Source of the DNA: JBBQUN01 sp963698395
GTDB taxonomy: Bacteria; Actinomycetota; Acidimicrobiia; Acidimicrobiales; SZUA-35
Length of the DNA: 64,000 bases
NCBI GenBank assembly: GCA_963698395.1
Contig: CAVOQQ010000006.1
Location: 62,001-126,000 of the forward strand
Reading direction: 5' to 3'
Shown: positions 52,201 through 59,535 of the stretch, one piece after another
Layout: the number at the start of each line of letters is the position of its first letter
How positions within the stretch are numbered: position 1 is the first letter of the stretch
Notes under the pieces: generated by a model
What the model was told of the DNA's origin: nothing
The model's database searches: none
What the model saw: only the letters and a program-made list of their open reading frames with translations
Translations under genes and position numbers: made by a program

Positions 52201-52916
52201 ACGGCTCGGTGATACGGCTCGGCGGCCTCGCGGGCCTGGAAGAAGACATCGGGGTTCTGCGCCGTGCCCCGCAAGACCGGGCGGTCGGGATCGAGGCCGC
52301 GGAGGCGGTGGGCATCGACGAGGTCGTCGTCGATCATGGTGCGAATGTCGGCGTCGTCGAGCGCTTCGATCGTCGCCACCTCGTGACTCGTCCGGAAGCC
52401 ATCGAAGAAGTGGAGGAACGGGATGCGGCTGCGCAAGGTGGCGGCGTGTGAGATCAGGGCCATGTCCTGGGCCTCCTGGACCGAGCCCGCGGCAAGCATC
52501 GCCATGCCGGTCTGGCGGACGGCCATCACGTCACTGTGATCGCCGAAGATACTCAGCGCATGGGTGGCAACCGATCGTGCCGCAACGTGCACGACGCATG
52601 GCAGCAACTCGCCGGCGATCTTGTAGAGATTGGGGATCATGAGCAGGAGGCCCTGCGAGGCGGTGAACGTGGTGCTGAGTGCGCCGGCCTGCAATGCACC
52701 GTGAAGGGTGCCGGCGGCCCCCGCCTCGCTCTGCATCTCGATCACGTCGGGCACGGCGCCCCAGAGGTTGCGACTGCCGGCCTGGGTCCACGCATCGGAG
52801 AGCTCGCCCATCGGTGACGCCGGGGTGATGGGATAGATGGCAATGACTTCGCTCACTCGGTGGGCAACGCGAGCCGCTGCCTCGTTGCCGTCGACGGTGA
52901 TGTGCGATGAACTCAT
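49290..52916 (-). CDS. nifJ: Pyruvate:ferredoxin (flavodoxin) oxidoreductase
   Basis: The 1208-residue single-chain enzyme oxidatively decarboxylates pyruvate to acetyl-CoA and reduces ferredoxin or flavodoxin. The thiamine pyrophosphate pyrimidine region is VIAIYPITPASPMGEL. Two ferredoxin-like 4Fe-4S clusters are bound by CIDCARCALVCPH and CTGCGVCVSVCPAKSKT, the proximal cluster by CSGCGETPYIKLLTQQ, and GGDGWAYDIGFGG with DTEVYSNTGGQ forms the TPP diphosphate site. The length is normal and no domain is missing. It is oriented away from the FMN-binding gene, with a divergent promoter region of about 185 bp. In an apparently aerobic actinobacterium it may serve low-oxygen growth. Confidence 0.95.
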   Translation of the reverse strand: MSSSHITVDGNEAAARVAHRVSEVIAIYPITPASPMGELSDAWTQAGSRNLWGAVPDVIEMQSEAGAAGTLHGALQAGALSTTFTASQGLLLMIPNLYKIAGELLPCVVHVAARSVATHALSIFGDHSDVMAVRQTGMAMLAAGSVQEAQDMALISHAATLRSRIPFLHFFDGFRTSHEVATIEALDDADIRTMIDDDLVDAHRLRGLDPDRPVLRGTAQNPDVFFQAREAAEPYHRAVPGIVQAEMDRFAELTGRRYQLMEYHGHPEAERVVVIMGSGAGTVTEAVDALLGDDAKVGVITVHLFRPFPVETLIDLLPSSTKSIAVLDRTKEPGATGDPLYLDVVAALAQQWRSGPVPKVIGARYGLSSKEFTPPMVFAVYDELEAPEGRGFVTVGIVDDVCHTSVDYDPEAWHEPDTVQRAVFYGLGSDGTVGANKNSVKIVGERTDLFAQGYFVYDSKKSGSTTVSHLRFAPQPIRSAHLITEADFIGIHHFGSLDRQELLTVARHGATVLINSPFPAESTWDRLPAEAQQIILDRNLETWVIDAGRVARENGLGNRVNTVLQTCFFSLTDLMATDAAIEAVKDFIAKSYGKRGELALKRNFAAVDGALASLERMPVGPTISSRSRPPVVAANAPDFVQRVTAMMLAGDGDRLPVSALPVDGTFPTGTSQWEKRTIASEIPIWDPDICIDCARCALVCPHAAIRLKVVPEAAVADAPPSFASKVQKADTSQQLIIQVAPDDCTGCGVCVSVCPAKSKTAVKHKAINMEPIAEHLETERINFAHFLDLPERPRISLALDSIKGSQQAQPLFEYSGACSGCGETPYIKLLTQQLGDRLVVANATGCSSIYGGNLPTTPYTVDAEGRGPTWANSLFEDNAEFGLGIRLALDHTEADARRLVAELAPQMGPLAATLLDNPQDDETSIARQRASVGELRTWLIAHPGPIAARLATLANDLVKRSVWLIGGDGWAYDIGFGGVDHVLASGRNVNVLVLDTEVYSNTGGQTSKSTPRAAIAKFSAGGKATAKKDLGMIAMAYGDVYVAHIAMGANMTQTVKALSEAAAHPGPSLVIAYSPCIAHGIDMSDMMGHQKMAADSGYWPLYRYDPRREEAGDHGLHLDSRKPTIDFKTFAMTEARFSMLARANPDRADSLMASAQRDIDDRWHLYEQMVEVERTARFGIVDDEDDQSGHLSSGTNDAAPSSAPEPGA

Positions 52917-53038
52917 CGGGAGAGCTTCTTTCGTTTGGATCCTGGTTCGGTCGACGGCGCCTGGTCGCCCGGTGACCTCTCGAACCGTGTGATGGTGAAT
53001 CGTGGTATGCCGGTCCCCGGGTTCTTGGACCTTGGACT

Positions 53039-53093
53039 CTGGCGGTGGCTGGGGAGCTCGGCTTCACTGCTGGTGGAGTCAGACAACCGCCAG
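53039..53093 (+). promoter_or_regulatory. Possible hairpin covering the ribosome binding site
   Basis: CTGGCGGT at 53039-53046 is the exact complement of ACCGCCAG at 53086-53093. The second arm touches the Shine-Dalgarno AGGAG (53092-53096) of the FMN-binding gene. In RNA this 8-bp stem with a 39-nt loop could partly hide the site. Confidence 0.3.
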
Positions 53094-53101
53094 GAGTGGC
53101 C

Positions 53102-53545
53102 ATGAATCAAAGCAGTGGTGACGCGATCGAACCGAACGCCATCGACATCGTCAACCGGATGGGTGTGATCGACGAGGCGCAATGCATCGAGTTGATGGTG
53201 TCCACGCCGATCGGCCGAGTGGGTTTCAACAGTGGTGATGCACCGCTCGTGCTCCCGGTCAACTTCGCCATGCACGAGGGAGCGGTCGTCTTTCGCACCC
53301 TGGAGGGGTTGAAGTTGGCGGCGGCCGCCCAGGGCCAGATGGTGTGTTTCGAAGTCGACCAGTGGGACGCCCGCGACAAGTCCGGTTGGAGTGTGGTGGT
53401 TCGAGGCCAAGCGAGCGAGGTGACCGGTTGGGCCGAGATCGAACAGCTCGAGAACCTCGGACTGACACCGTGGTCTCGAGAGAAGTGGCGCCCCCTGTGG
53501 GTGAAGATCGAGCCGACCGAGATCAGCGGACGTGTGCTTCGCTGA
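53102..53545 (+). CDS. Pyridoxamine-5'-phosphate-oxidase-like FMN-binding protein
   Basis: The 147-residue split-barrel protein of the PNPOx-like/flavin-reductase group has the characteristic first strands LMVSTPIGRVGFNSGDAPLV, then LPVNFAMHEGAVVFRT and CFEVDQWDARDKSGWSVVVRG. These proteins bind FMN, heme or F420 and act in redox or stress roles. The ATG at 53102 has AGGAG 5 nt upstream, so the longer frame is rejected. It faces away from nifJ across a shared upstream region. Confidence 0.85.
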   Translation: MNQSSGDAIEPNAIDIVNRMGVIDEAQCIELMVSTPIGRVGFNSGDAPLVLPVNFAMHEGAVVFRTLEGLKLAAAAQGQMVCFEVDQWDARDKSGWSVVVRGQASEVTGWAEIEQLENLGLTPWSREKWRPLWVKIEPTEISGRVLR

Positions 53546-53580
53546 TCGGGGTACGAGGGTTGTCGGCACGCTGGACCTTT

Positions 53581-53616
53581 CGCCTTCAGGCGTTTCGCCG
53601 GGGAACTGCTGCCCCG
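53581..53616 (+). other. Two small hairpins in the gap after the FMN-binding gene
   Basis: CGCC-TTCA-GGCG (53581-53592) and CGGGG-aactgctg-CCCCG (53599-53616) lie in the 240-bp non-coding gap. Either could be part of a transcription terminator for the preceding gene, but no U-run follows. They precede a larger stem-loop in the same gap. Confidence 0.35.
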
Positions 53617-53657
53617 ACCTTCGTCTCGGGCAACGTCGTCATCGTCTCGGAGGCCCA

Positions 53658-53695
53658 GCTCGGCCACCAGGGCCGAAGGCCCTGAAATCCCGAGC
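53658..53695 (+). other. Two-tier stem-loop upstream of the KhtT-like gene
   Basis: GCTCGG (53658-53663) pairs with CCGAGC (53690-53695), enclosing the hairpin AGGGCC-GAA-GGCCCT (53669-53683). All pairs are Watson-Crick. It is about 90 bp upstream of the antiporter operon and could be a terminator, a 5'-UTR regulatory element, or a DNA-level palindrome. It does not fit the c-di-AMP (ydaO) consensus I know. Confidence 0.45.
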
Positions 53696-53785
53696 CAGGG
53701 CGGGGAAGGCGGGCCCGAGCCGAGCGGTTCAGAATGTCGTCCTCCCATGTCGCTCGGTCATGGTGGGTGATGGCAGACTCGTGTG

Positions 53786-54268
53786 ATGAGCGAGGTGAGC
53801 GAGACCCAGTTGCCCGGCGTCGGTGTTCGACACGAGTTCGATACCGAGGGTGGTGATCGGGTCGGTGTGATCGTGCATCGTGACGGCCGACGCGAGATCG
53901 TCGTCTACGACCGCACCGACCCCGACGCCTGTTCGACCCTGGTGTCATTGTCATCGGGCGATACCCGCACCATGGCGGAGCTCCTGGGCGCAAGCCAGGT
54001 CACCGAGGCGGTGGCTGCGGTTCGTCACGACATCAAGGGGTTGTCGATCGAGTGGATCGAACTGGTCGATGGATCGTCGTCGATCGGTACCTCGATCGGC
54101 GAGGGTCAGTTGCGCACCCGAACCGGCGCGTCGATCGTTGCCGTCATTCGTGACGACCAGTCGGTGCCGGCCCCCGACCCTGACTTCACGTTCCGGGTCG
54201 GCGACGTCGCCGTTGCGGTGGGCACGGTCGAGGGGCTCGCCTCACTGCGGTCCCTGCTCGCACCGTGA
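53786..54268 (+). CDS. TrkA-C (RCK) regulatory subunit of a cation antiporter, KhtT-like
   Basis: The 160-residue soluble protein has an N-terminal domain (VGVRHEFDTEGGDRVGVIVH, YDRTDP) and a C-terminal RCK_C domain (LVDGSSSIGTSIGEGQLRTR, GASIVAVIRD, FTFRVGDVAVAVGTVEGL). This is the layout of KhtT, which gates a KhtU-type K+(NH4+)/H+ antiporter in response to pH, potassium or c-di-AMP. It lies 28 bp upstream of the antiporter gene. ATG 53786 is the likely start, with GTG 53783 directly ahead as an alternative. No clear SD is present. Confidence 0.85.
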   Translation: MSEVSETQLPGVGVRHEFDTEGGDRVGVIVHRDGRREIVVYDRTDPDACSTLVSLSSGDTRTMAELLGASQVTEAVAAVRHDIKGLSIEWIELVDGSSSIGTSIGEGQLRTRTGASIVAVIRDDQSVPAPDPDFTFRVGDVAVAVGTVEGLASLRSLLAP

Positions 54269-54296
54269 CCGTCGAAACCGTCGGAGTACCGAGACG

Positions 54297-55493
54297 TTGA
54301 TCTTCGCCGCTGGTAGCGCCGAGACCGCGATCGCATTCGTCGAGATCGGCGCCACCGCCCTCGGTCTCGCTTTCTTGGCGCGCCTGGCCGGGCGGTTGGG
54401 CATCACCGCCGTTCCGTTGTATCTCCTGGCCGGGCTTGCCCTGGGCGAGGGTGGATTGGTGCAGCTCGATGTCAGCGAGTCGTTCATCTCGCTCGTCGCC
54501 GAGATCGGTGTCTTGCTCCTGCTCTTCACCCTCGGCCTGGAGTACTCCGACGTCGAACTGCGAGAAGGCCTGCGCACGGGCGTGGGCACCGGGGTGCTCG
54601 ACATGGCCTTGAACGCGTTGCCCGGCGTGGGGCTCGGGTTGCTGCTCGGATGGTCTCCGTTGGCCGCGGTCTTGCTCGGTGGAGCGACCTGGATCAGCTC
54701 GTCGGGCGTCGTGTCCAAGGTGCTGGTCGATCTGGGTCGCATGGGTTTTCGTGAGACGCCGGCGATCCTGAACCTCCTCGTCATCGAGGACCTGGCCATG
54801 GCGGTCTATCTGCCGGTGGTTGCCGCCTTGATCGTCGGTGGCACGTTGGTGGCCACGCTCACCAGCGTTGCGATTGCCTTGCTCGTCGTCACGGTGATCC
54901 TCCTCGCTGCGCTTCGCTACGGCCGCCGACTCAGCGATGCCCTGATCGGTGGCTCCGACGAGTCACTGTTGCTGGCCGTCTTCGGTGTGACGCTGCTGGT
55001 CGCCGGTGTCGCCCAGCAGCTGGAGGTCTCCGGTGCCATCGGAGCGTTCCTGGTCGGGCTGGCGCTGTCGGGCAAGGCCGAGGAGCGGGCGATGTCGCTG
55101 ATCTCGCCCCTGCGGGATCTCTTCGCCGCCATCTTCTTCCTCTTCTTCTCGTTCCAGGTCGATCCCGCCGATCTGGTCGATGCGGTCCTGCCGGCCATCG
55201 GCCTCGCCGTCGTGACGAGTTTCACCAAGCTCGCCACCGGTTGGTATGCGGCCGGTCGGGTGGGTGCCGGTCGGAAGGGTCGCCTGCGTGCCGGCGCCAC
55301 GCTGATCGCTCGTGGTGAGTTTTCAATCGTGATCGCCGCCCTCGGGGCCGGATTGGCCGATGGCGCCGAGCTCGGTGCGTTGGTCGCGGGGTATGTGCTC
55401 ATCGCCGCGATTCTCGGCCCTCTCGCCGCCAAGTTCATCGACCGGCTGCCCGCTGCCGGCCGGCCGCTGTCGGGTGTCAAGCCAGCCGGCTGA
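54297..55493 (+). CDS. CPA2 cation/proton antiporter, KhtU/KefB-like
   Basis: The 398-residue membrane protein has about 12 to 13 helices. LGITAVPLYLLAGLALGEGGL and LLLLFTLGLEYSDVELREG are the first core segments, and GATWISSSGVVSKVLVDLG is the unwound helix with the ion-coupling Asp in VIEDLAMAVYL. GAIGAFLVGLALSGKAEE closes the scaffold part, and GATLIARGEFSIVIAALG is the cation/proton antiporter signature. It has no C-terminal TrkA-N domain, in keeping with the separate KhtT-like partner. The TTG at 54297 is the first start after the partner. Its 3' end overlaps the convergent ribokinase gene by 17 bp. Confidence 0.88.
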   Translation: MIFAAGSAETAIAFVEIGATALGLAFLARLAGRLGITAVPLYLLAGLALGEGGLVQLDVSESFISLVAEIGVLLLLFTLGLEYSDVELREGLRTGVGTGVLDMALNALPGVGLGLLLGWSPLAAVLLGGATWISSSGVVSKVLVDLGRMGFRETPAILNLLVIEDLAMAVYLPVVAALIVGGTLVATLTSVAIALLVVTVILLAALRYGRRLSDALIGGSDESLLLAVFGVTLLVAGVAQQLEVSGAIGAFLVGLALSGKAEERAMSLISPLRDLFAAIFFLFFSFQVDPADLVDAVLPAIGLAVVTSFTKLATGWYAAGRVGAGRKGRLRAGATLIARGEFSIVIAALGAGLADGAELGALVAGYVLIAAILGPLAAKFIDRLPAAGRPLSGVKPAG

Positions 55494-56355
55494 TGAGCTG
55501 ATCGATCGCCGCTCGTCGGGGGAGAGACGGCACCGCACCACGAATGGTCGTGGCGAGGGCGCCGGCAGCCGTGCCGAAGCGAACCGCATCATCGAGGTCG
55601 TCACCGGCGGCGAGTCGTGAGGCGAGCGCTCCGCAGAAGGCATCGCCGGCCCCGGTGGTGTCGACCGGGCGGACCGAGAAGGCCGGTATGGACCGGGGAT
55701 CGTCGGTGTCGTGGATCGTGACGCCGGCACCACCCCTGGTCACCACGAGGTGAGCGCCGCCGGCGCGGAGGGCATCGCCGCCGAGGAGTTCCGCCTCGTG
55801 CTCATTGGGGACGATCACGTCGCAGAGAGCGATGATGGCCGAGGTGAGCGAGGCGGCGGGAGCCGGGTTGAGGACCGTGATGGCCCCGGCGGCCCGACCC
55901 GCGAGGAAGGCCCGCTCGACGCGAGGAAGCGGCACCTCGAGCTGGGCCAGGACGACCCGCCCGGTGGGAACGGTCGCGCCGTCGCCCGCGTCCACTGTGT
56001 TGGCCCCGGGGATGACCACGATGGCGTTCTCCGCCCGATCATCGACGGTGATCAGGGCTCGTCCGGTCGGCCTGCCGGGGAGCACCTCGATCCATCGGTC
56101 GTCGATTGCCTCGTCGACCACGACCTGACGCAGCAGTGCGCCGGCGGCGTCGTCGCCGACCGCGCCGACGAGAGCGACCGACGCGCCGGCTCTCGCGGCA
56201 GCAACGGCCTGATTGAGGCCTTTGCCGCCAGGCACCTCGGCGTAGCTCGATCCGATGACGGTCTCACCCGGCCGTGGCAGTCGCGCGGTGGTGGCGACGA
56301 GGTCGAGGTTCAGGCTGCCGATCACCACGACGTCGAATGGGGGGTCGCTGGTCAT
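55477..56355 (-). CDS. rbsK: Ribokinase-like PfkB sugar kinase
   Basis: The 292-residue PfkB-family kinase has the substrate motif VIGSLNLDLVATTARLP, PGGKGLNQAVAAARAGA (the GG-K-G-x-N signature typical of ribokinases), and the catalytic motif RPVDTTGAGDAFCGALA. It should phosphorylate ribose or another pentose or nucleoside with ATP. ATG 56355 is chosen as the conserved start; the frame to 56469 adds only non-homologous sequence. No rbs transporter or repressor is close, so the sugar is an inference. Confidence 0.85.
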   Translation of the reverse strand: MTSDPPFDVVVIGSLNLDLVATTARLPRPGETVIGSSYAEVPGGKGLNQAVAAARAGASVALVGAVGDDAAGALLRQVVVDEAIDDRWIEVLPGRPTGRALITVDDRAENAIVVIPGANTVDAGDGATVPTGRVVLAQLEVPLPRVERAFLAGRAAGAITVLNPAPAASLTSAIIALCDVIVPNEHEAELLGGDALRAGGAHLVVTRGGAGVTIHDTDDPRSIPAFSVRPVDTTGAGDAFCGALASRLAAGDDLDDAVRFGTAAGALATTIRGAVPSLPRRAAIDQLISRLA

Positions 56356-56505
56356 CTGATCCACGCTAGTGCTCGTGGTCGGCGTGCCCGGCAACACCGT
56401 GCCTGGCGTCGTTGACCGTCTGGTCGCCAGGCCCCTTCGGCCAGGTTGGGTCGAGGTGGCGCGTCGCATGCCAAGATGTCGTACGGCCGAGGTCAGGAAT
56501 CACTG

Positions 56506-57504
56506 ATGTCCACCCATGAGATCGTCACGCACCGGATCACCCCGACCGATGCCGAGCTCGCGGTGCACGTCGCCGGTGAGGGCCCGCTGGTGATCTTGAT
56601 CCACGGGTTCCCCGAGTTGGCCTACTCGTGGCGACATCAGATCACGTCTCTGGCCGACGCCGGGTATCGAGTCGTTGCGCCCGACATGCGCGGCTACGGG
56701 GCGAGCGCGGTGCCGACCGACGTCACGGACTACGACATCTTCCATCTCACCGGTGACATCGCCGGACTCATCCGGCATTTCGGCGGTGGTCCGGCGGTGT
56801 TGGTCGGCCATGACTGGGGAGCGATGGTGGCCTGGGCGTTCGCCCAGTTCCGACCCGATCTCCTTGCCGGCGTGGCGGGTCTGTCGGTCCCGTTCGTCCC
56901 GCCCCTCGACGCCAGCCTGATCGACATGCTGCAGGCTCGAGTCGGTCCCGACGACTTCCACTACATCCTGTACTTCCAAGCCCCGGGCGTTGCCGAGAAA
57001 GAACTCGAGGTCGACGTCATGGCGTCCCTGCGGCACGTCCTCTGGCGGGCGTCGGGCGACCCTCGAATCGAAGCGGCAACCGACGTGACCGGCTTCCTCT
57101 CGGGTGGGGTACCCCCGGGATTGCCCGAGTGGATGACCCCCGGTGATTTCAACGCCTACGCCGAGGCGTTCCTGCGCCATGGCTTCACCGGTCCGATCAA
57201 CTGGTATCGAAACCTCCACCGCAACTGGGAGCTGACCGCGTCGTGGCGACACGGTCGACTCACCCTGCCGGCCGCCTTCATCGCCGGGCGGCGCGATCCG
57301 GTGCTGACCTCGACCCTGCCGACGCCCGACACACCGCTCGAGGATCATCCGATGCTCGCGGTGCAGCGCTCGTTCGCCCCGCAGTTGGTCGAGACCCTGA
57401 TCGCCGACGGTGGCCATTGGATCCAGCAGGAGAAACCCGAGCAGGTCACCGACGCGTTGTTGGCCTTCCTGTCGACACTCGACCTCGCAGGGGCCGGCGG
57501 CTGA
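56506..57504 (+). CDS. Epoxide-hydrolase-like alpha/beta hydrolase
   Basis: The 332-residue alpha/beta hydrolase has an HGFPELAYSWRHQI oxyanion region, DMRGYGASAVP, the nucleophile elbow VGHDWGAMVAW with Asp rather than Ser, and the catalytic His in GGHWIQQEKPEQV. Asp as nucleophile and the HGFPE motif indicate soluble epoxide hydrolases or related dehalogenases. The lid Tyr pair is plausible in NWYRNLHRN. ATG 56506 has AGGA 7 nt upstream. The reaction is probably hydrolysis of an epoxide. Confidence 0.87.
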   Translation: MSTHEIVTHRITPTDAELAVHVAGEGPLVILIHGFPELAYSWRHQITSLADAGYRVVAPDMRGYGASAVPTDVTDYDIFHLTGDIAGLIRHFGGGPAVLVGHDWGAMVAWAFAQFRPDLLAGVAGLSVPFVPPLDASLIDMLQARVGPDDFHYILYFQAPGVAEKELEVDVMASLRHVLWRASGDPRIEAATDVTGFLSGGVPPGLPEWMTPGDFNAYAEAFLRHGFTGPINWYRNLHRNWELTASWRHGRLTLPAAFIAGRRDPVLTSTLPTPDTPLEDHPMLAVQRSFAPQLVETLIADGGHWIQQEKPEQVTDALLAFLSTLDLAGAGG

Positions 57505-57604
57505 TTGCACGTTGTCGGTGCGCGTCTCCTCTTTGTCCTGTTCAGCAAGAAGTTCGCGACCATGGCGGGTCTTTCGGCCGATGCGGTGCACAGTCAGGTC
57601 TTCA

Positions 57605-57632
57605 TTGTGGGCAGAAAGTTGTGGGCAGAAAG
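57605..57632 (+). repeat. Perfect 14-bp tandem duplication
   Basis: TTGTGGGCAGAAAG occurs twice in a row (57605-57618 and 57619-57632), ending 8 bp before the GTG of the LPXTG protein gene. The second copy supplies part of the purine-rich AGAAAGAGG upstream of the start, so the duplication shapes the ribosome-binding region. Confidence 0.85.
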
Positions 57633-57640
57633 AGGCGCGT

Positions 57641-58408
57641 GTGGATTCCAATCTGAAGCGAAGCTCGTTGATTCGTCGTACGGCGGTTGCCGCTGTGGGC
57701 GGTCTGGGAGCAACCCTGTTCATCGCCGCACCAGCCAGTGCCGAGCCGCTCATCACCGTCAACGTGGACAACGTCGCCTATGGGGAAGAAGGCGACCTGC
57801 TCCTCGTTGGTTCGGCCACCGTGCCTTCGGACTTCGTCGGCGAAACCTGCCTCATCGAGGGTGAGTCCCTCAACCAGGAGTCGGTCCATCCCAACAACAA
57901 TCTCATCATCGTGGCCGGCGATCAGCGACTCGTCGTGCTCGACGTCGAAGGACTCGCCGGTCAGGTGAGCAAGGCTGCCGAGTTCGAAGAGATCGCTCCC
58001 ACCATCCAGGTCTTCATCGAACTCGGTCCCGACGGCGTCACGAGCGGCGGGTTCACCGTCACCGTCGACTGCACCGTCGAGCCTCCGGTTCCGACCACGA
58101 TCGCGCCCCCGACCACGACACCTCCCACGACGACACCGCCCACCACGACGCCGCCCACCACCGGCGACCTCGAGCCCGAAGGCGGCGGCGAGATCATCGA
58201 CAGCTCCACCACCACGGTGCCCGCACCTGCTGGTCCGGTCGTCACCTCGCCGACCCCACCCACCACCGACTCGGCACCGCCTCCTGCCGGCCCCACCCTG
58301 CCGGTGACCGGTTCCACCATCGGGATCTTCGCGTTCTCCGGGTTGTGGCTCGTTGCCGCCGGTTTCTTCCTGCACCAGCGGGCAGCGATGTTCCGCCCCA
58401 ACCGCTGA
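57641..58408 (+). CDS. LPXTG-anchored secreted protein with Thr/Pro stalk
   Basis: The 255-residue surface protein starts with a signal peptide (RTAVAAVGGLGATLFIAAPASAEP, cleavage near ASA-EP). A beta-rich domain of about 120 residues follows, then a flexible stalk of PTTTPPTTTP repeats and a Pro/Ala-rich region. It ends with LPVTGS followed by a hydrophobic helix and a basic tail (RAAMFRPNR). That is a sortase sorting signal, so the protein should be wall-anchored. No sortase gene is in this window. The GTG at 57641 lies 4 bp after AGAGG. The beta domain has Cys residues at two places but no recognised function. Confidence 0.88.
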   Translation: MDSNLKRSSLIRRTAVAAVGGLGATLFIAAPASAEPLITVNVDNVAYGEEGDLLLVGSATVPSDFVGETCLIEGESLNQESVHPNNNLIIVAGDQRLVVLDVEGLAGQVSKAAEFEEIAPTIQVFIELGPDGVTSGGFTVTVDCTVEPPVPTTIAPPTTTPPTTTPPTTTPPTTGDLEPEGGGEIIDSSTTTVPAPAGPVVTSPTPPTTDSAPPPAGPTLPVTGSTIGIFAFSGLWLVAAGFFLHQRAAMFRPNR

Positions 58409-58453
58409 TCGGTCACCCGTATCGTTGATCAGTCACCCGTATCGCTGATCAGT
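58403..58453 (+). repeat. 20-bp tandem repeat between two convergent genes
   Basis: The unit CG(C/T)TGATC(G/A)GTCACCCGTAT is present at 58403-58422 and 58423-58442, with a partial third copy (CGCTGATCAGT) from 58443. It overlaps the stop codons of both flanking genes, the LPXTG gene at 58406-58408 and the GH16 gene at 58449-58451. It could be a bidirectional terminator of odd form or an unstable micro-repeat. Confidence 0.75.
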
Positions 58454-59453
58454 GCTGATACACCCGCACCCAATCGACGTCGTAACTGGCGGGGAACGGC
58501 GTCACACCGGTGGGGCCGACAGCGGCGCCACCACCGACCGCAAGATTGAGTTTCAGGTAGAACGGCTGGTCGAACGGCGCAGGACGGTCGCCCACCGCCG
58601 AGGTCCACGTGGTCACCCGGTGATACTCGACATCGTCGACATACCAAGCGATGTGATGCGGCTCCCACTCCACGGCAAAGGTGTGGAATCCATCGGCGAA
58701 GCGCTCACCGGCCGGGAGGAAGAACTCCCGGTTCGACAGCTCGCGTCCTCGACGACCCATCCAGTGCAGCGAGCCGACGATCCGATCGTTGCGGCTGCCG
58801 AGTGACTCGACGATGTCGAGTTCGCCGCTCCGGGGCCACGTCCCGTAGCTCGAATCAGTCGGGCTCAACCAGGCAGCGGGCCAGAATCCGGCGCCGCCGG
58901 GGAGCCGGGCTCGCACCTCGAATCGTCCGTAGGTCCAGTCGGCGAGCCCTTCGGTCCTGACCATGCCCGAGGTGTAGTCCCGTCGCTGATCTCGCGGACA
59001 GATCGTCGCCTCTCGCTCGGCGACGAGGCGCAGCATTCCCTCCTCGACCACGACGTTGCTCGGTTGGTAACACTGCAGCTCGCCATTGCCATGGCCGTAC
59101 GTCGATTGCTCGATGCGCCACTTCGTGGTGTCGAACGAGTCGAACTCGTCAGCCCAGACCAGTCGCCAGTCTTCGGCGCTCGACCGCGAGTCGATCGAGA
59201 CGCTCGCCGCAGGCTCGGACCTCGTCGTGGCCGGCACCGAGGACCGGGGTGTGGTCGGCGGCGTCGGTGGCGCAGCCAACGCCGACATGGTGGTCCCCGG
59301 CTGTTCTTGCACCGGCGTCTCGGCGGTATCCACGGTTGCTCGGCGCTCGTCGGTCGGTGCCGGGGTCACGACGGCTCGGTCGGAGGTGAACGCCGCAGCA
59401 GCTGCGGTGGCGACCAGCGCAACCAGCGCGCCGTACATGAAGCGTCGACCCAT
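58449..59453 (-). CDS. GH16-family secreted endo-glucanase/laminarinase-like enzyme
   Basis: The 334-residue extracellular glycoside hydrolase has an N-terminal signal anchor (MYGALVALVATAAAAAF) and a Thr/Pro-rich linker, then a jelly-roll GH16 domain. WRLVWADEFDSFDTTKW is the start, GHGNGELQCYQPSNV follows, and GELDIVESLGS is the catalytic E-x-D-x-x-E motif. HTFAVEWEPHHIAWYVDD and PFYLKLNLAVGG are core strands. Most GH16 enzymes cut beta-1,3 or mixed-linkage glucans, agar or carrageenan, so the organism may degrade algal or fungal polysaccharide. The gene is transcribed away from the alpha/beta hydrolase at 59536. Confidence 0.92.
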   Translation of the reverse strand: MGRRFMYGALVALVATAAAAAFTSDRAVVTPAPTDERRATVDTAETPVQEQPGTTMSALAAPPTPPTTPRSSVPATTRSEPAASVSIDSRSSAEDWRLVWADEFDSFDTTKWRIEQSTYGHGNGELQCYQPSNVVVEEGMLRLVAEREATICPRDQRRDYTSGMVRTEGLADWTYGRFEVRARLPGGAGFWPAAWLSPTDSSYGTWPRSGELDIVESLGSRNDRIVGSLHWMGRRGRELSNREFFLPAGERFADGFHTFAVEWEPHHIAWYVDDVEYHRVTTWTSAVGDRPAPFDQPFYLKLNLAVGGGAAVGPTGVTPFPASYDVDWVRVYQH

Positions 59454-59535
59454 ACCCGCTCATCCGATTCGTTCCGCCAGGAAAACTTCAGTGTAGGCAG
59501 CCGTTCACGGAGCGTGATGAGTCACAATCAACGTC

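Noticed and set aside
50811..52451. 546-codon plus-strand open frame inside nifJ
   Set aside because: It is antisense to a fully conserved enzyme and encodes a low-complexity, charged product without motifs.
53546..53785. c-di-AMP (ydaO-type) riboswitch upstream of the antiporter
   Set aside because: The conserved purine-rich and GGGxxACCC-like blocks cannot be aligned by eye; only generic hairpins are supported.
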